A stretch of 64,000 bases of DNA from Bacteroidota bacterium (GCA_026708685.1 JAPOUL010000057.1:56780-120779); one strand, 5' to 3'; positions 55,506 through 64,000 are shown, numbered from the stretch's first letter. Notes: generated from the letters alone by a model not told the origin. Made by a program: numbers and translations.

Positions 55506-56099
55506 TTACTCTGAGGGAGGTTGATGTTCAGGATCATAGAGCATGCCCGTACATAGACACATCTGCCGGTTCATGCGTTGCAGGACATCATAGTTGGGGC
55601 AGCTTTGACAGCCCTGCCAAAATTCATCGTCATCGGTCAACTCGCTAAAGGTGACAGGCTTGTATCCAAGATCAGAATTAATTTTCATAACGGCAAGGCT
55701 GGTGGTGATTCCAAACAGCTTTGCCGTTGGATACAACTCTTTTGAGAGTTCAAAGGCACGTCGCTTGATTCTACGAGCCAGTCCCTGCCTGCGAAAGTGT
55801 GGGGAAATGATCAATCCAGAGTTCACTGCGTATCTGCCGTGATCCCATGTTTCAATATAGCAGAACCCAGCCACCTGGTCGTTGCGTCCAAGTGCAATGA
55901 TCGCTTTGCCTTCCTGCATTTTTTTGCGGATGTAGTTCGGATCGCGTTCAGCAATCCCAGTCCCGCGCTGAGCTGCAGCGGTCTTGATGAGGTGACAGAT
56001 TTCACCCGCAAATCGACAATGCTCCTCAGTTGCTATCGAAATTTCAACGGATGTCGTAGTTTCGATAACGGGGAGATCTATGGGAGGATTTAAAACCAC
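55506..56099 (-). CDS. GNAT N-acetyltransferase with Cys-rich C-terminal tail
   Basis: 197 residues from a GTG at 56099. The acetyl-CoA fold has SGLIISPHFRRQGLARRIKR, with RRQGLA as the pyrophosphate loop. The C-terminus CQSCPNYDVLQRMNRQMCLC carries four cysteines. Proteins with this tail occur in Bacteroidetes, often near arginine biosynthesis genes, and are proposed N-acetylglutamate-type acetyltransferases; that role is not proven here because no arg gene is adjacent. It ends seven bases before priA starts and may be transcribed with it. Confidence 0.88.
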   Translation of the reverse strand: MVLNPPIDLPVIETTTSVEISIATEEHCRFAGEICHLIKTAAAQRGTGIAERDPNYIRKKMQEGKAIIALGRNDQVAGFCYIETWDHGRYAVNSGLIISPHFRRQGLARRIKRRAFELSKELYPTAKLFGITTSLAVMKINSDLGYKPVTFSELTDDDEFWQGCQSCPNYDVLQRMNRQMCLCTGMLYDPEHQPPSE

Positions 56100-56198
56100 A
56101 ATGATGTAAAGAAGTTAACTGACCGTATAAGCATATATGACGACTTTGTTCCGTATACGGATGAACGTTGTGAGAGGTTGACCAAGAACTGAACGATC

Positions 56199-56369
56199 AT
56201 GGAAGAGTGTCCATCATGTGCCCTTGAGGTGGATCGCAGATCCTGTAACGAATGTCCCTATTGCGGGTATGAGTTTCCACGACAGACGAAAAGTCGTCTT
56301 CTGATGGCCTGGGTCATGGCTCTGCTATTGATTTGGCCTTTGTTTGAACTGATCAAGTTGATTTTTTAA
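56199..56369 (+). CDS. Small zinc-ribbon membrane protein
   Basis: 56 residues from the ATG at 56199. The start is followed by CPSC at residues 4-7 and CNECPYCGYEF at residues 16-26, giving two Cys-X2-Cys pairs (Cys4/Cys7 and Cys19/Cys22) of a rubredoxin-like zinc ribbon. A basic stretch (PRQTKSR) then precedes one C-terminal membrane helix (about 35-55, LLMAWVMALLLIWPLFELI). The TAA stop shares two bases with the ATG of the next gene (TAATG), the sign of translational coupling. The function is unknown; it may be a membrane-tethered regulator or chaperone for the coupled oxygenase. Confidence 0.66.
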   Translation: MEECPSCALEVDRRSCNECPYCGYEFPRQTKSRLLMAWVMALLLIWPLFELIKLIF

Positions 56370-57622
56370 TGGAGTTTCCTTTTCAAGAACATCTTTCATT
56401 GGAGGCCTTTGCGAAGGAGTACTGGCAGGAATGCCCATTGTTTTTGCCCAATTCACTGGAACCCTCTGACTTTCCAATCCATCGCAACGAAATCTTTGAG
56501 TTGGCCTCCAGCCCGCTGTTTACCTCGCGTATCATTCGAGAGCGCCAGCAAAACCATGATTGGGAGATCCCCCGATCTACGGATGGAGTTCATTTTCCTG
56601 ACGATCCATGGAATGAGTCCCAATCGTGGCAGTTGTCTACCGGCCCATTTGAACGCAAAGGCTTGGAAAATTCGTTGTGCTACTCTCACTGGATGCTTCT
56701 GGTCCAGAGTACGGAGTGGTTCATTGATTCCATGCACGATTTGATGGAGCAGTTTCGATTTCTTCCGAACTGGCGATTGGATGATCTGCAACTGAGTTTC
56801 TCTACACCTCATGGAAGTGCTGGACCTCATGTAGACCGTTACGATGTATTTCTTGTGCAGCTCACGGGGCGTAAAACATGGAAAATTGAATCCAGTCCAC
56901 GAGTCAGAGAGCAGAAAATGGATGAAGAAGATGTAGATGTAGAGATGGATCTTGACCTTTTGGAGGCGTTTCATCCAGACAAGGAATTCACTGCGGGACC
57001 TGGAGATGTGTTATATCTGCCTGCAAACATTCCCCATTACGGAATCGCAGATCAAGAATGTATCACGGCAAGTGTAGGTTTTAAAGCCCCTAATCATCAT
57101 ACTTTGGAATCGTCTTTTTTCGATCTTTCCGAGCGTTTGGTATGGAATCCCAAGAAATATGGCCACCTCCGTGTGGAGGATTTAGAAGATCCGGGTCGCA
57201 TAGGTGATGATCCAGTGAACTGGTTGCAGGACGAGTTGCGAAGGATTGCAGACGATCGAGACTTACTTGCTCATGTTTTCTGTAGCGGAATCACATTTCC
57301 CCTAAGGCATGATAGTTCTTCAGCAATTTTCCGACAGTTCAATACAGATCAAATCTTTGACGAACTCAAGAAAGGATGTATTTTGATGCGGTTGACTCCA
57401 GGGTGTATGGCCTATCGGGAAAGTGAAGATGCCATTTATGTTTATAGCCATGGAATTGAAACCAAATTGAAGAAAAATCTTAAACCGTTTGCACAGTTGC
57501 TCACGGGGCGTGAGACGATCAGTTATGCTTCGCTTCATCCGTACCTTGATGATGAAGATGTGATAGATCTTCTGGATTGTTTGATTGAGGATGGATTGTT
57601 GATTGCTACAGAAACGGATTGA
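56369..57622 (+). CDS. JmjC/cupin ribosomal oxygenase-like protein (RoxA/YcfD type)
   Basis: 417 residues. The cupin core has HGSAGPHVDRYDVFLVQLTG (His154 and Asp156) and ANIPHYGIA (His223), the HXD...H metal triad. The order of its elements matches the RoxA/YcfD family, which hydroxylates an arginine of ribosomal protein L16. An acidic loop (MDEEDVDVEMDLDLLEA) precedes the last metal ligand, and the C-terminal about 150 residues resemble the winged-helix and dimerisation part. It uses O2 and 2-oxoglutarate. The target residue here is inferred from the family only. The start overlaps the stop of the small zinc-ribbon gene. Confidence 0.88.
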   Translation: MEFPFQEHLSLEAFAKEYWQECPLFLPNSLEPSDFPIHRNEIFELASSPLFTSRIIRERQQNHDWEIPRSTDGVHFPDDPWNESQSWQLSTGPFERKGLENSLCYSHWMLLVQSTEWFIDSMHDLMEQFRFLPNWRLDDLQLSFSTPHGSAGPHVDRYDVFLVQLTGRKTWKIESSPRVREQKMDEEDVDVEMDLDLLEAFHPDKEFTAGPGDVLYLPANIPHYGIADQECITASVGFKAPNHHTLESSFFDLSERLVWNPKKYGHLRVEDLEDPGRIGDDPVNWLQDELRRIADDRDLLAHVFCSGITFPLRHDSSSAIFRQFNTDQIFDELKKGCILMRLTPGCMAYRESEDAIYVYSHGIETKLKKNLKPFAQLLTGRETISYASLHPYLDDEDVIDLLDCLIEDGLLIATETD

Positions 57623-57624
57623 TC

Positions 57625-58173
57625 ATGGGAAAGCCATGGACTTGCCGAAAGACTCAGAACCGAGGACAGTTTAAAATCTTCACGGTTCGTCAGGACACAT
57701 GTACATCTCCCCGAACGGGTAAGGATCATGAATTTTTCGTGTTGGATACCTCCGATTGGACGACCGTTGTGCCCGTTACTCCAGATGGAAAAATTGTTTG
57801 TATTCAGCAGTGGCGGCCGGGCACGCAATCCATTGAACTTGAATTACCCGGCGGAGTGATTGATCGGGGGGAGTCACCTGAAGTGGCGGCAGCTCGTGAG
57901 CTTCGTGAAGAAACGGGCTATCTTGCAAATACTATGATCCGACTGGGCACGATTGCTCCGAATCCAGCGATGCTCAACAATCGTTGTCATTTTTATCTGG
58001 CGACGGATGTGATGGCTACAGGAAAGCGTGAACTGGACTCTGCTGAAGACATTGACATACTTCTGATTGACCCAAAGCAGATTCCCGATTTGATTGCAGA
58101 GGAAACGTTGCGTCATGGGATCATCGTTGCTGCTCTCTACTATTACGAATTATTTCAAAAAAGTGGAAGATAA
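57625..58173 (+). CDS. NUDIX hydrolase (ADP-ribose pyrophosphatase-like)
   Basis: 182 residues from the ATG at 57625. The Nudix box GGVIDRGESPEVAAARELRE and its closing EETGY are complete (GX5EX7REUXEEXGU). The preceding VVPVTPDGKIVCIQQWRPGT and the following proline-containing loop (IAPNPAMLNNRCHFYLA) fit ADP-ribose or nucleoside-diphosphate-sugar pyrophosphatases. The substrate cannot be named with certainty. It begins two bases after the oxygenase stop and overlaps the channel start, so the genes form one plus-strand unit. Confidence 0.92.
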   Translation: MGKPWTCRKTQNRGQFKIFTVRQDTCTSPRTGKDHEFFVLDTSDWTTVVPVTPDGKIVCIQQWRPGTQSIELELPGGVIDRGESPEVAAARELREETGYLANTMIRLGTIAPNPAMLNNRCHFYLATDVMATGKRELDSAEDIDILLIDPKQIPDLIAEETLRHGIIVAALYYYELFQKSGR

Positions 58174-58987
58174 CGACCTTAGAAACGACCGTAAATGGAG
58201 TTCACGGCGTGAGTTTCTCAATAAGATATTGTTTGAATCGACCTCGCCCTTAGGACGGGGGAGCGACATCGCACTGTTTATCCTAATTGTAGCCAGTGTG
58301 GTGGCGGTCATGCTTGAAAGCATTGATCAGATTCGTGCAGATCACAAGATACTTTTGATCACTCTTGAGTGGGTCTTTACTGTGGTCTTTACCGTGGAAT
58401 ATGTCTTACGTCTGTATTGCTCCCACCATCCGGGCAAGTATGCTCGCAGTTTTTTTGGAGTCGTAGATCTAGTGGCTGTAATTCCAACGTATTTAAGTCT
58501 GTTCCTTCCTGGTGCACAAGCCCTGATTGTGATTCGGATTCTGCGTTTGCTACGTGTCTTCAGGGTCTTAAAGTTGGTCCAGTACAGTCGTGCGGGTACG
58601 CATCTTTTATACCTGCTCCAAGAAAGCTGGCAACGGGTGTGGGTGTTTGTGCTTGCACTTTCGCTCCTGGTGACAACGTTGGGTTCCATGATCTATCTGA
58701 TTGAAGGGCCTGAAAATGGATTCACCAGTATTCCTTTAAGCATGTACTGGGCGGTGGTTACACTCACCACCGTGGGGTACGGGGATATTTCTCCTCAGAC
58801 CTCATTGGGTAAATTTGTAGCTGCAATGGTGATGGTGATTGGGTATGCCATCATCGTGATGTCGATTAGTTTATCCAGTGACAGGAGTTTCAAACGAAGT
58901 ACGCCGTGTGTCCGTTGTAGAGAAACAAGGAAGGAGAAGGGAGCTGCCTTTTGCAAGCACTGTGGGCATAAATTCCACCAACATTAG
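58115..58987 (+). CDS. Voltage-gated K+ channel with C-terminal zinc ribbon
   Basis: 290 residues from the ATG at 58115, which has AGAGGA about ten bases upstream. The frame also offers a TTG at 58094 and a GTG at 58163, and the first about 60 bases overlap the NUDIX gene. Six membrane helices are seen. Helix S4 has the basic pattern VIRILRLLRVFRVLKLV. The pore helix and filter are AVVTLTTVGYGD, with TVGYGD of K+ channels. The cytoplasmic C-terminus holds two Cys-X2-Cys pairs (CVRC and CKHC), a zinc ribbon of about 26 residues, instead of a RCK domain. Its overlap with the convergent lysAC stop is four bases. Confidence 0.85.
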   Translation: MGSSLLLSTITNYFKKVEDNDLRNDRKWSSRREFLNKILFESTSPLGRGSDIALFILIVASVVAVMLESIDQIRADHKILLITLEWVFTVVFTVEYVLRLYCSHHPGKYARSFFGVVDLVAVIPTYLSLFLPGAQALIVIRILRLLRVFRVLKLVQYSRAGTHLLYLLQESWQRVWVFVLALSLLVTTLGSMIYLIEGPENGFTSIPLSMYWAVVTLTTVGYGDISPQTSLGKFVAAMVMVIGYAIIVMSISLSSDRSFKRSTPCVRCRETRKEKGAAFCKHCGHKFHQH

Positions 58988-61545
58988 AGAACGATTTCCG
59001 TGGCAGGTTCTCGCATATTGTATTGAGAGGACATGACGCGGCCATAAGCGCCGGCCATGGCAATGAGCAGGATATTCCCTTCGGTGGTCTCTGGGAGTCT
59101 TCGTGCATGTCCGATGATATCTCCAGTTTCGCAGATCGGACCAACAATATCTGCGGTGACCTTAGGTGGACAGTGGAGTTGGGTTAGATTGACGATCCGA
59201 TGATGTGATCCATAGAGAGCGGGTCGGATCAGCGAGTTCATGCCAGTTTCTACCCCTATATAGCATACAGAACCCTTGAATTTGATTTGGGTGACGCGTG
59301 TGAGCAGTACGCCGCTTTCCGCAACGAGGTATCGGCCGGGCTCAATCCATAGTTCATATTGGGGGTAGGTCTCTCGAAATTGTTGTAGGCTTTCATCAAG
59401 AGTGGACAGATTCAACGCAACCGCTCCCGGTTTTTCGGGCACACCGAATCCTCCACCCACATTCAAATGGGTGACATCAGGAAACATCTCAGCCATGGAT
59501 GCCAGCTGATACGCTGTGGAGCTCCAAGTATCTGGTGAAAGGATTCCACTTCCGACATGTGCGTGCAATCCAGTAATTCGGATATCATGCTGATGGACGA
59601 TGTTTTCAACGAGCGACAGGTTGTCTGGATCAATGCCAAATTTTGAAGTGGAACCAGCCGTTCGAACATGTTTGTGGTGCCCTCGGCCATGCCCTGGATC
59701 CATCCTGAGGATGACATCCCGATGTGCAAAGACTTCGGGCCATAATTGAAGTGCACGGATATTTCCTATGGTCACATGTCCGGCCAATTCATACCCTAAG
59801 ACAAATTCTTCTTTGGGAACGAAGTTGGGAGTAAACAAAATATGATCTTTATCAATATTGGGGAACTGTTGATGGATGTAATACAGTTCACCGGGGGAGA
59901 CGCACTCAAACCCAATCCCACATTCATAGATTGTATGGAGCACCTCAGGGTTCCAGCAAGCCTTCATCGCATAAAACGAACGCTGTGCACTCTTGAGAGT
60001 TTTGAGACGTGCGACTGTATTGTGCAGGCTTTCAAGATCATAGACAAAGCAGGGAGAGGATTCGGAGGCTACATTGAGGAGTTGCGAGCGTTTGGTTTCC
60101 CACCAGGGAGTGGGTGAGGTGACTTCAGGGGTTTCAAACAGTTCGCGGTAGGTTGGGCCAAAAAGAGTGTCGGGGCCAATCTGTCCGAAGATCTGGCTAT
60201 GCAGTTTTTGGGTCAGACGCTGAGCATGGATGCTGTCTACGACGAACGTAAAATTTAAGTCACTTGCAGATTGGGTGACAAGATGGAGTTTCTGCTGATC
60301 AAGGGCTTCAAGGGCAGGGCCTAGTTCATGTAGGACACTTCGGATATTTCGCCCTACTAGACTCACAGCTGCACAGTGATCTATACAGTGTGCAGAGCAG
60401 AATTCATTCAGATCTGAAAGCAAAGATTCAATCGTAGAATCTTCAAGGGAAAAGCCATACACGGAGTCAATGGAGATGGTCACATTGGTTTCGGAGGTGG
60501 CCACCATTCCGATGGAGAGGCCGTGGCGTTCAAATGCTTGACACACCTTCGCAAGAAATCCTACCGAATGCCACATGCGAGGAGTTTCCACGGCAATCAA
60601 GATCACATCTGATCGTGCAGCAATGGATTTGACTTGGGCTCCATCGCTGCCGGTATCTGCACAAATGATGGTTCCATTAAGGGACGGGTCGGATGTGGAA
60701 CGGACATGGAGCGGAATTTTTTGGGCACGTAGCGGCTCAATACATCGTGGATGCAGGACCTCTGCCCCCGAGCTCGCTAATTCCTGTGCTTCGTTGTACT
60801 CCAGCTGTTTTAAGAGTCGGGCACTGGGAACATGCACCGGATTTGCAGTAAACATGCCCGGAACATCGGTCCAGATTTCTAACCGCTTCGCTTCCAGCTT
60901 ACTGGCGAAGTACGCAGCTGATGTATCGGATCCTCCCCATCCGGTCAATACGGTTCGTCCATGTTCATCGCTGGCAATGAACCCTTGGGTAATCACTACA
61001 TCTGAATCAGTACTTTGAAGGGATGGATCTGGATTGTGGTGACACTGTGCAGATAGGAATTCTTCATGGGGAAGGATGCGGGGCATAGGCTTTGATTTCA
61101 AAACCATGCGTGCATCCATCCATAGGGTTTGAATGTCTTGGTCATTGAGAAAAGCTGCTCCCAGGGTTGTGAGCATGAGTTCTCCCATGGAGAGGATACG
61201 AGCGCGTAGGGGCGGTCCCATATCATGGGTAAGCGAGGCTCCATAGATGAGGCGTTCTAACTGCTGAAAACAGTCTTGAAGGATAGACTCTCCATCAAGA
61301 TGAAGATCCTCGGCAAGAGCCAGATGTTGCGATTGAATCAACTCCAGTGAGGATTCATACGGATCAGAGAGAGCAATCGTAGTCAATTCTTCTAATTGAC
61401 GGGATATACCACTGGCGGCAGAGCAGACCACGCATACCCGATAGTCGTCTTGTAAACGATCACGAGTGATGTGTGCAATCGTATTCCAATGCGACCTAGA
61501 TGAAACACTGGTTCCACCAAATTTAAGTACAATCCAAGGGTTCAC
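58984..61545 (-). CDS. lysAC: Bifunctional aspartate kinase/diaminopimelate decarboxylase
   Basis: 853 residues from the GTG at 61545, which puts the kinase motif VLKFGGTSVSSRS six residues from the start, as in the family; a TTG at 61617 adds 24 residues without support. The kinase part (about 1-440) has VITQGFIASDEHGRTVLTGW with GGSDTSA and two ACT-like regulatory regions. The second part (about 490-853) is a PLP decarboxylase: Lys in FYAMKACWNPEVL, HAHVGSGI, NVGGGFG, EPGRYLVAESG and CETGD. It combines the first and the last reactions of lysine synthesis from aspartate. Fusions of this kind are known from Xanthomonas and some other groups. The junction is a continuous reading frame. Confidence 0.92.
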   Translation of the reverse strand: MNPWIVLKFGGTSVSSRSHWNTIAHITRDRLQDDYRVCVVCSAASGISRQLEELTTIALSDPYESSLELIQSQHLALAEDLHLDGESILQDCFQQLERLIYGASLTHDMGPPLRARILSMGELMLTTLGAAFLNDQDIQTLWMDARMVLKSKPMPRILPHEEFLSAQCHHNPDPSLQSTDSDVVITQGFIASDEHGRTVLTGWGGSDTSAAYFASKLEAKRLEIWTDVPGMFTANPVHVPSARLLKQLEYNEAQELASSGAEVLHPRCIEPLRAQKIPLHVRSTSDPSLNGTIICADTGSDGAQVKSIAARSDVILIAVETPRMWHSVGFLAKVCQAFERHGLSIGMVATSETNVTISIDSVYGFSLEDSTIESLLSDLNEFCSAHCIDHCAAVSLVGRNIRSVLHELGPALEALDQQKLHLVTQSASDLNFTFVVDSIHAQRLTQKLHSQIFGQIGPDTLFGPTYRELFETPEVTSPTPWWETKRSQLLNVASESSPCFVYDLESLHNTVARLKTLKSAQRSFYAMKACWNPEVLHTIYECGIGFECVSPGELYYIHQQFPNIDKDHILFTPNFVPKEEFVLGYELAGHVTIGNIRALQLWPEVFAHRDVILRMDPGHGRGHHKHVRTAGSTSKFGIDPDNLSLVENIVHQHDIRITGLHAHVGSGILSPDTWSSTAYQLASMAEMFPDVTHLNVGGGFGVPEKPGAVALNLSTLDESLQQFRETYPQYELWIEPGRYLVAESGVLLTRVTQIKFKGSVCYIGVETGMNSLIRPALYGSHHRIVNLTQLHCPPKVTADIVGPICETGDIIGHARRLPETTEGNILLIAMAGAYGRVMSSQYNMREPATEIVL

Positions 61546-61560
61546 TGAGAACGAGAATTT

Positions 61561-61820
61561 ATGACGGTAATCAACGAGAGTGAGAAATCCTTTGAAGTTG
61601 AGAGGATGTCCGTTCAACGATTATCGGATAAAACGGTGCAGGTTCACGAAGCAATTAGAAAATTCAAAGGCATGGAGGCAAACTATCAAGTAGAAGTGGA
61701 GATTGGTCATAAGTGGAGAGGATGAAGCAATCTATTCCATTTGAGGATTTGTACGTGTTTGATCATTCTTTTACCCGGGCAATTTACAATGATCAATTGG
61801 ATATTCCAATCTTTTGTTGA
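61561..61820 (+). other. Two short overlapping ORFs, uncertain
   Basis: 61561-61725 encodes 54 residues (MTVINESEKSFEVERMSVQR and so on) and 61722-61820 encodes 32 residues (MKQSIPFEDLYVFDHSFTRA and so on). The second ATG overlaps the first stop as ATGA. The first begins only 16 bases from the lysAC start on the other strand. The coupling resembles a toxin-antitoxin remnant, but neither protein is recognisable. Confidence 0.2.
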
Positions 61821-61981
61821 CACTAGATAGTGAAATGCACCGAGGGTGCAGAACAAAAAATAGGCTCCAATTTTTCAATTGTGAACTAAATGACACAATA
61901 GAAACACTTTTCATGGTGAGTCGGTTAGATTTGATACAATCCAAACTGAATGATTTGACACCAGATTTCACGAAAACCAAA

Positions 61982-63202
61982 ATGAATCACAACCTTAAGA
62001 CTCAAGAATCATTACTATTGATCTCGATGATTTTTGTTTTATTATCTGGATGTAGCAATGGACAGGTTGATGAAAAACCAATAGGCAGTAAGTTCTCACA
62101 TTTGAGCCCCGTCTCAGATTCATTGATAATCATCTTATCAGAATTCCCACCGGATGATCTACCTTCTGAGTGGGATTTATTAGAAAACTGTCAACTTGAT
62201 GCAATCGATTACTACTATGGAGTAGATACACGAATTAACTACGAGAAAGCCAGATGTGCGGCGTTTCGTGAATTTTCAAGAGATTCCAATGACTCATATC
62301 AAGGTTCTGGCATACTAAGTATGATTTACGCAAACGGGTATGGGGTAGATAGAAATTTAGACTTAGCTATTATGGTAGAGTCGCTTACAGACCAATCTGG
62401 TGTTGCTCCAGTTGATTACAATGAGTATCTAAACAATTTAATTAATGACCGTAGCAGTCAATCCAACTATAATCATGACAGATTCTGCGATGGGATGGGA
62501 AATCCTGCAATTCGTTCTTGTATAGGGTACGCAAGACAACCTGATTTATTTCTGAGGAAAGTTCGTCTGGACAACTTGATTGGAGTGGACGAGCACCTGA
62601 GGCTTTTAATCGATCAGTTTACTTCCGTCCGTCAAACAAATGAAACTCTTCAATGGGGAGGAAGGTCAAACGATTTTTGGCCAAACTGGCATGAAGAAGA
62701 TTTTCAGGATCTGTTTCACATTATGGCAATTGAGCTCTTCAACTCGGGTAAATTTCCAAATTATACGGAGGAAGAGTTTCGTGAGATGGACCAGAAGCTG
62801 AACCATATGTACAATAATTTACGGGGCAATGATAGGGGTTATGAGGAGGTAAATATAGATGGTATGAGACTTTGGACATCTTCTATGGATGAATATTTAT
62901 GCTGTTCGTTTGAAAAAATCCAGAAAACTCAACGCGTGTGGTTGGAATACCGCGATACTTGGGTAGAATTTGGGCAACGGAATTATCCAAAAGTGGATCG
63001 TTGGAGTTGGTTGGGTTGGCTAACGTCATGGAGAATATGGCAATTTGAATCTATGGGGACGCTACCATATGGAATATATACATACGAAGATGGCATTTTA
63101 GAGACTTTCTACATTGAGGAGGTAAGATTAAATGAGCAAATCTTACTGTCATTAACGTACAATGGATATATGACCCACCTAATACGTGGTTTATATAAAT
63201 GA
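61982..63202 (+). CDS. Lipoprotein with Sel1-like and DUF1311-like features
   Basis: 406 residues from the ATG at 61982. The frame is open to 61814 but only this start gives a lipoprotein signal, with LLLISMIFVLLSGCSNG and the lipobox Cys at about residue 24. The early mature part DYYYGVDTRINYEKARCAAF, then SGILSMIYANGYGVDRNLDL, resembles Sel1-type helix repeats. The later part with WLEYRDTWVEFGQRNY resembles the LprI/DUF1311 lysozyme-inhibitor type. Both resemblances are partial. It is probably an outer-membrane or periplasmic lipoprotein; no partner is adjacent. Confidence 0.7.
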   Translation: MNHNLKTQESLLLISMIFVLLSGCSNGQVDEKPIGSKFSHLSPVSDSLIIILSEFPPDDLPSEWDLLENCQLDAIDYYYGVDTRINYEKARCAAFREFSRDSNDSYQGSGILSMIYANGYGVDRNLDLAIMVESLTDQSGVAPVDYNEYLNNLINDRSSQSNYNHDRFCDGMGNPAIRSCIGYARQPDLFLRKVRLDNLIGVDEHLRLLIDQFTSVRQTNETLQWGGRSNDFWPNWHEEDFQDLFHIMAIELFNSGKFPNYTEEEFREMDQKLNHMYNNLRGNDRGYEEVNIDGMRLWTSSMDEYLCCSFEKIQKTQRVWLEYRDTWVEFGQRNYPKVDRWSWLGWLTSWRIWQFESMGTLPYGIYTYEDGILETFYIEEVRLNEQILLSLTYNGYMTHLIRGLYK

Positions 63203-63342
63203 CAATGTTCTCTTAATTTTTTCATACGATTGGATTACGGATTATTGTTTACCATGGTGGGTAATGAGTGGTCCGGCAACGAATTTAAATCAATGCTAAG
63301 TATCTGAATAGATTAGCAATTCAAAGGGGCACTCTCAATTTT

Positions 63343-63567
63343 ATGATCTTGTGGAGTGTACAAAGAGGATATGCGGCATCTTTAATTGAAGTGTACCTAC
63401 CAGACCCACTCGCCAAGCAAGATCTACAACCCCCATCTTGGAAAGATGTACACCTGAAGACAAATGCGTACCAAATCATTCATTTCTTCAATCCAACCAA
63501 GGGTTTTTCAAATACGATGATAAACCCAATGAATTTAACTCCAACCCCCCAATTGAAATCAAGCTAA
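63343..63567 (+). pseudogene. Possible IS3-family OrfB C-terminal fragment
   Basis: 74 codons. The second half, IIHFFNPTKGFSNTMINPMN, recalls the end of IS3-type integrase-core transposases (I-x-x-F-Y-N-P-x-(R/K)-x-H-S-x-x-x-hydrophobic-S-P). The first half is unlike them. The match is short and several key residues differ, so this is a weak call. It sits next to a truncated PIN gene in a region with signs of decay. Confidence 0.28.
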
Positions 63568-63591
63568 CATGTACCCCTTGGGAATGAATAA

Positions 63592-63924
63592 TCAAGAATC
63601 TCCATTGAATAAGGGAGGCGATGACGAGATGGATCCGTCATGATACGTTGAGTCTGAATAGGGAAGGTCATCTTGCCAAGCAGTCCTAAAATTGAGTTCC
63701 TTCGCAAAGCGAACCATATTGATACACTTGATCTGAAAATCGTTGCAAATGTCAGGGATCTTGCGGTTTAGTCCCCTCGCTTTCGGTTTGGATACTTCTT
63801 CGGTTACGACACAACGATTCGCTGGATCTTCTAGGGCTGTTGCAACTAGAAATGGGTCTCCACCAATTTGGTCAAATTCGATGTCTGTGAGCGTTAAGGG
63901 CATGTTCGAAAATAACTTTCTCAT
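63592..63924 (-). pseudogene. PIN-domain (DUF4411-type) protein, truncated at the 5' end
   Basis: 110 codons. GGDPFLVATALEDPANRCVV followed by TEEVSKPKARGLNRKIPDIC and INMVRFAKELNFRTAW matches the C-terminal half of DUF4411 PIN-like proteins, with the acidic Asp and Glu of the nuclease site. The about 90 N-terminal residues with the first PIN aspartates are not present upstream, where the sequence becomes A+T rich and non-coding. The last about 25 codons look unrelated. It is probably a dead toxin-like nuclease. Confidence 0.52.
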
Positions 63925-64000
63925 CTAAGTCAATAATAATCCTATTTTTAAATTTTTATATCTCTACATTCTTGCTTCATTCAGTTGAATTCATTCATTT

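Noticed and set aside
1..64000. CRISPR array or rRNA operon
   Set aside because: No regularly spaced direct repeats and no rRNA core sequences were seen anywhere in the window.

Overview
The window looks like a chromosomal segment of a Gram-negative bacterium of the Bacteroidota/Rhodothermota/Balneolota group, probably marine or host-associated. Supporting signs are a secreted LamG protein ending in a YPNPFNP-type type IX secretion sorting tail, a three-gene sdhCAB set with a five-helix cytochrome b558 subunit, bacillithiol synthesis (BshA), a GNAT acetyltransferase with the Cys-rich tail common in Bacteroidetes, outer-membrane beta-barrels with signal peptides, and a fused aspartokinase/diaminopimelate decarboxylase. 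The placement is inferred from gene content only; no rRNA or tRNA gene was found.

Layout. 1-5.5 kb: a cation/Ca2+ exchanger cut by the window edge, then sdhB-sdhA-sdhC and citrate synthase, all on the minus strand. 5.8-9.7 kb: a plus-strand run of RNase G, outer-membrane protein, small protein, MBL hydrolase and AroQ, meeting NadE convergently. 11.4-13.9 kb: an A+T-rich insert with a HEPN protein and a DUF262 protein, a candidate defence or toxin pair. 13.9-18.2 kb: a PotABCD-like ABC importer. 18.2-21.2 kb: a decayed stretch with an IS110 transposase fragment, the 3' end of a group II intron (maturase tail plus domains V/VI) and broken small ORFs. 21.2-39.6 kb: mainly housekeeping genes: a 2OG-Fe(II) oxygenase fused to a large helical region, beta-CASP MBL protein, transaldolase-like enzyme, GAF-PP2C phosphatase, LamG/T9SS protein, pdxJ-era, pdxB, SleB-like hydrolase, bshA, and a thyA-amidase-MamK-like actin-folA cluster.

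39.6-47.7 kb is a second accessory island. It holds a decayed copy of the oxygenase C-terminus, an ATPase with damaged Walker motifs, a GHKL ATPase fused to a PD-(D/E)XK-like domain (one gene broken by a one-base frameshift), an IS200/IS605 remnant, a DUF5678-like small protein and a GIY-YIG/DUF4357 nuclease. 47.8-61.6 kb returns to core functions: gamma-glutamyltransferase family protein, an amphipathic-repeat protein, ribBA, yajC, SRP RNA, priA, GNAT, an unlisted small zinc-ribbon membrane protein coupled to a RoxA-like cupin, NUDIX, a K+ channel and lysAC. 61.6-64 kb is accessory again: a lipoprotein with Sel1/DUF1311-like features, a possible IS3 fragment and a truncated PIN-domain gene.

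The most interesting items are the MamK-family actin encoded beside a cell-wall amidase with no other magnetosome gene in view, the frameshifted GHKL-nuclease fusion, the DUF262-HEPN pair, the oxygenase with its decayed paralogue 16 kb away, a cysteine-free RNase G, and the small zinc-ribbon membrane protein upstream of the ribosomal-oxygenase-like gene.
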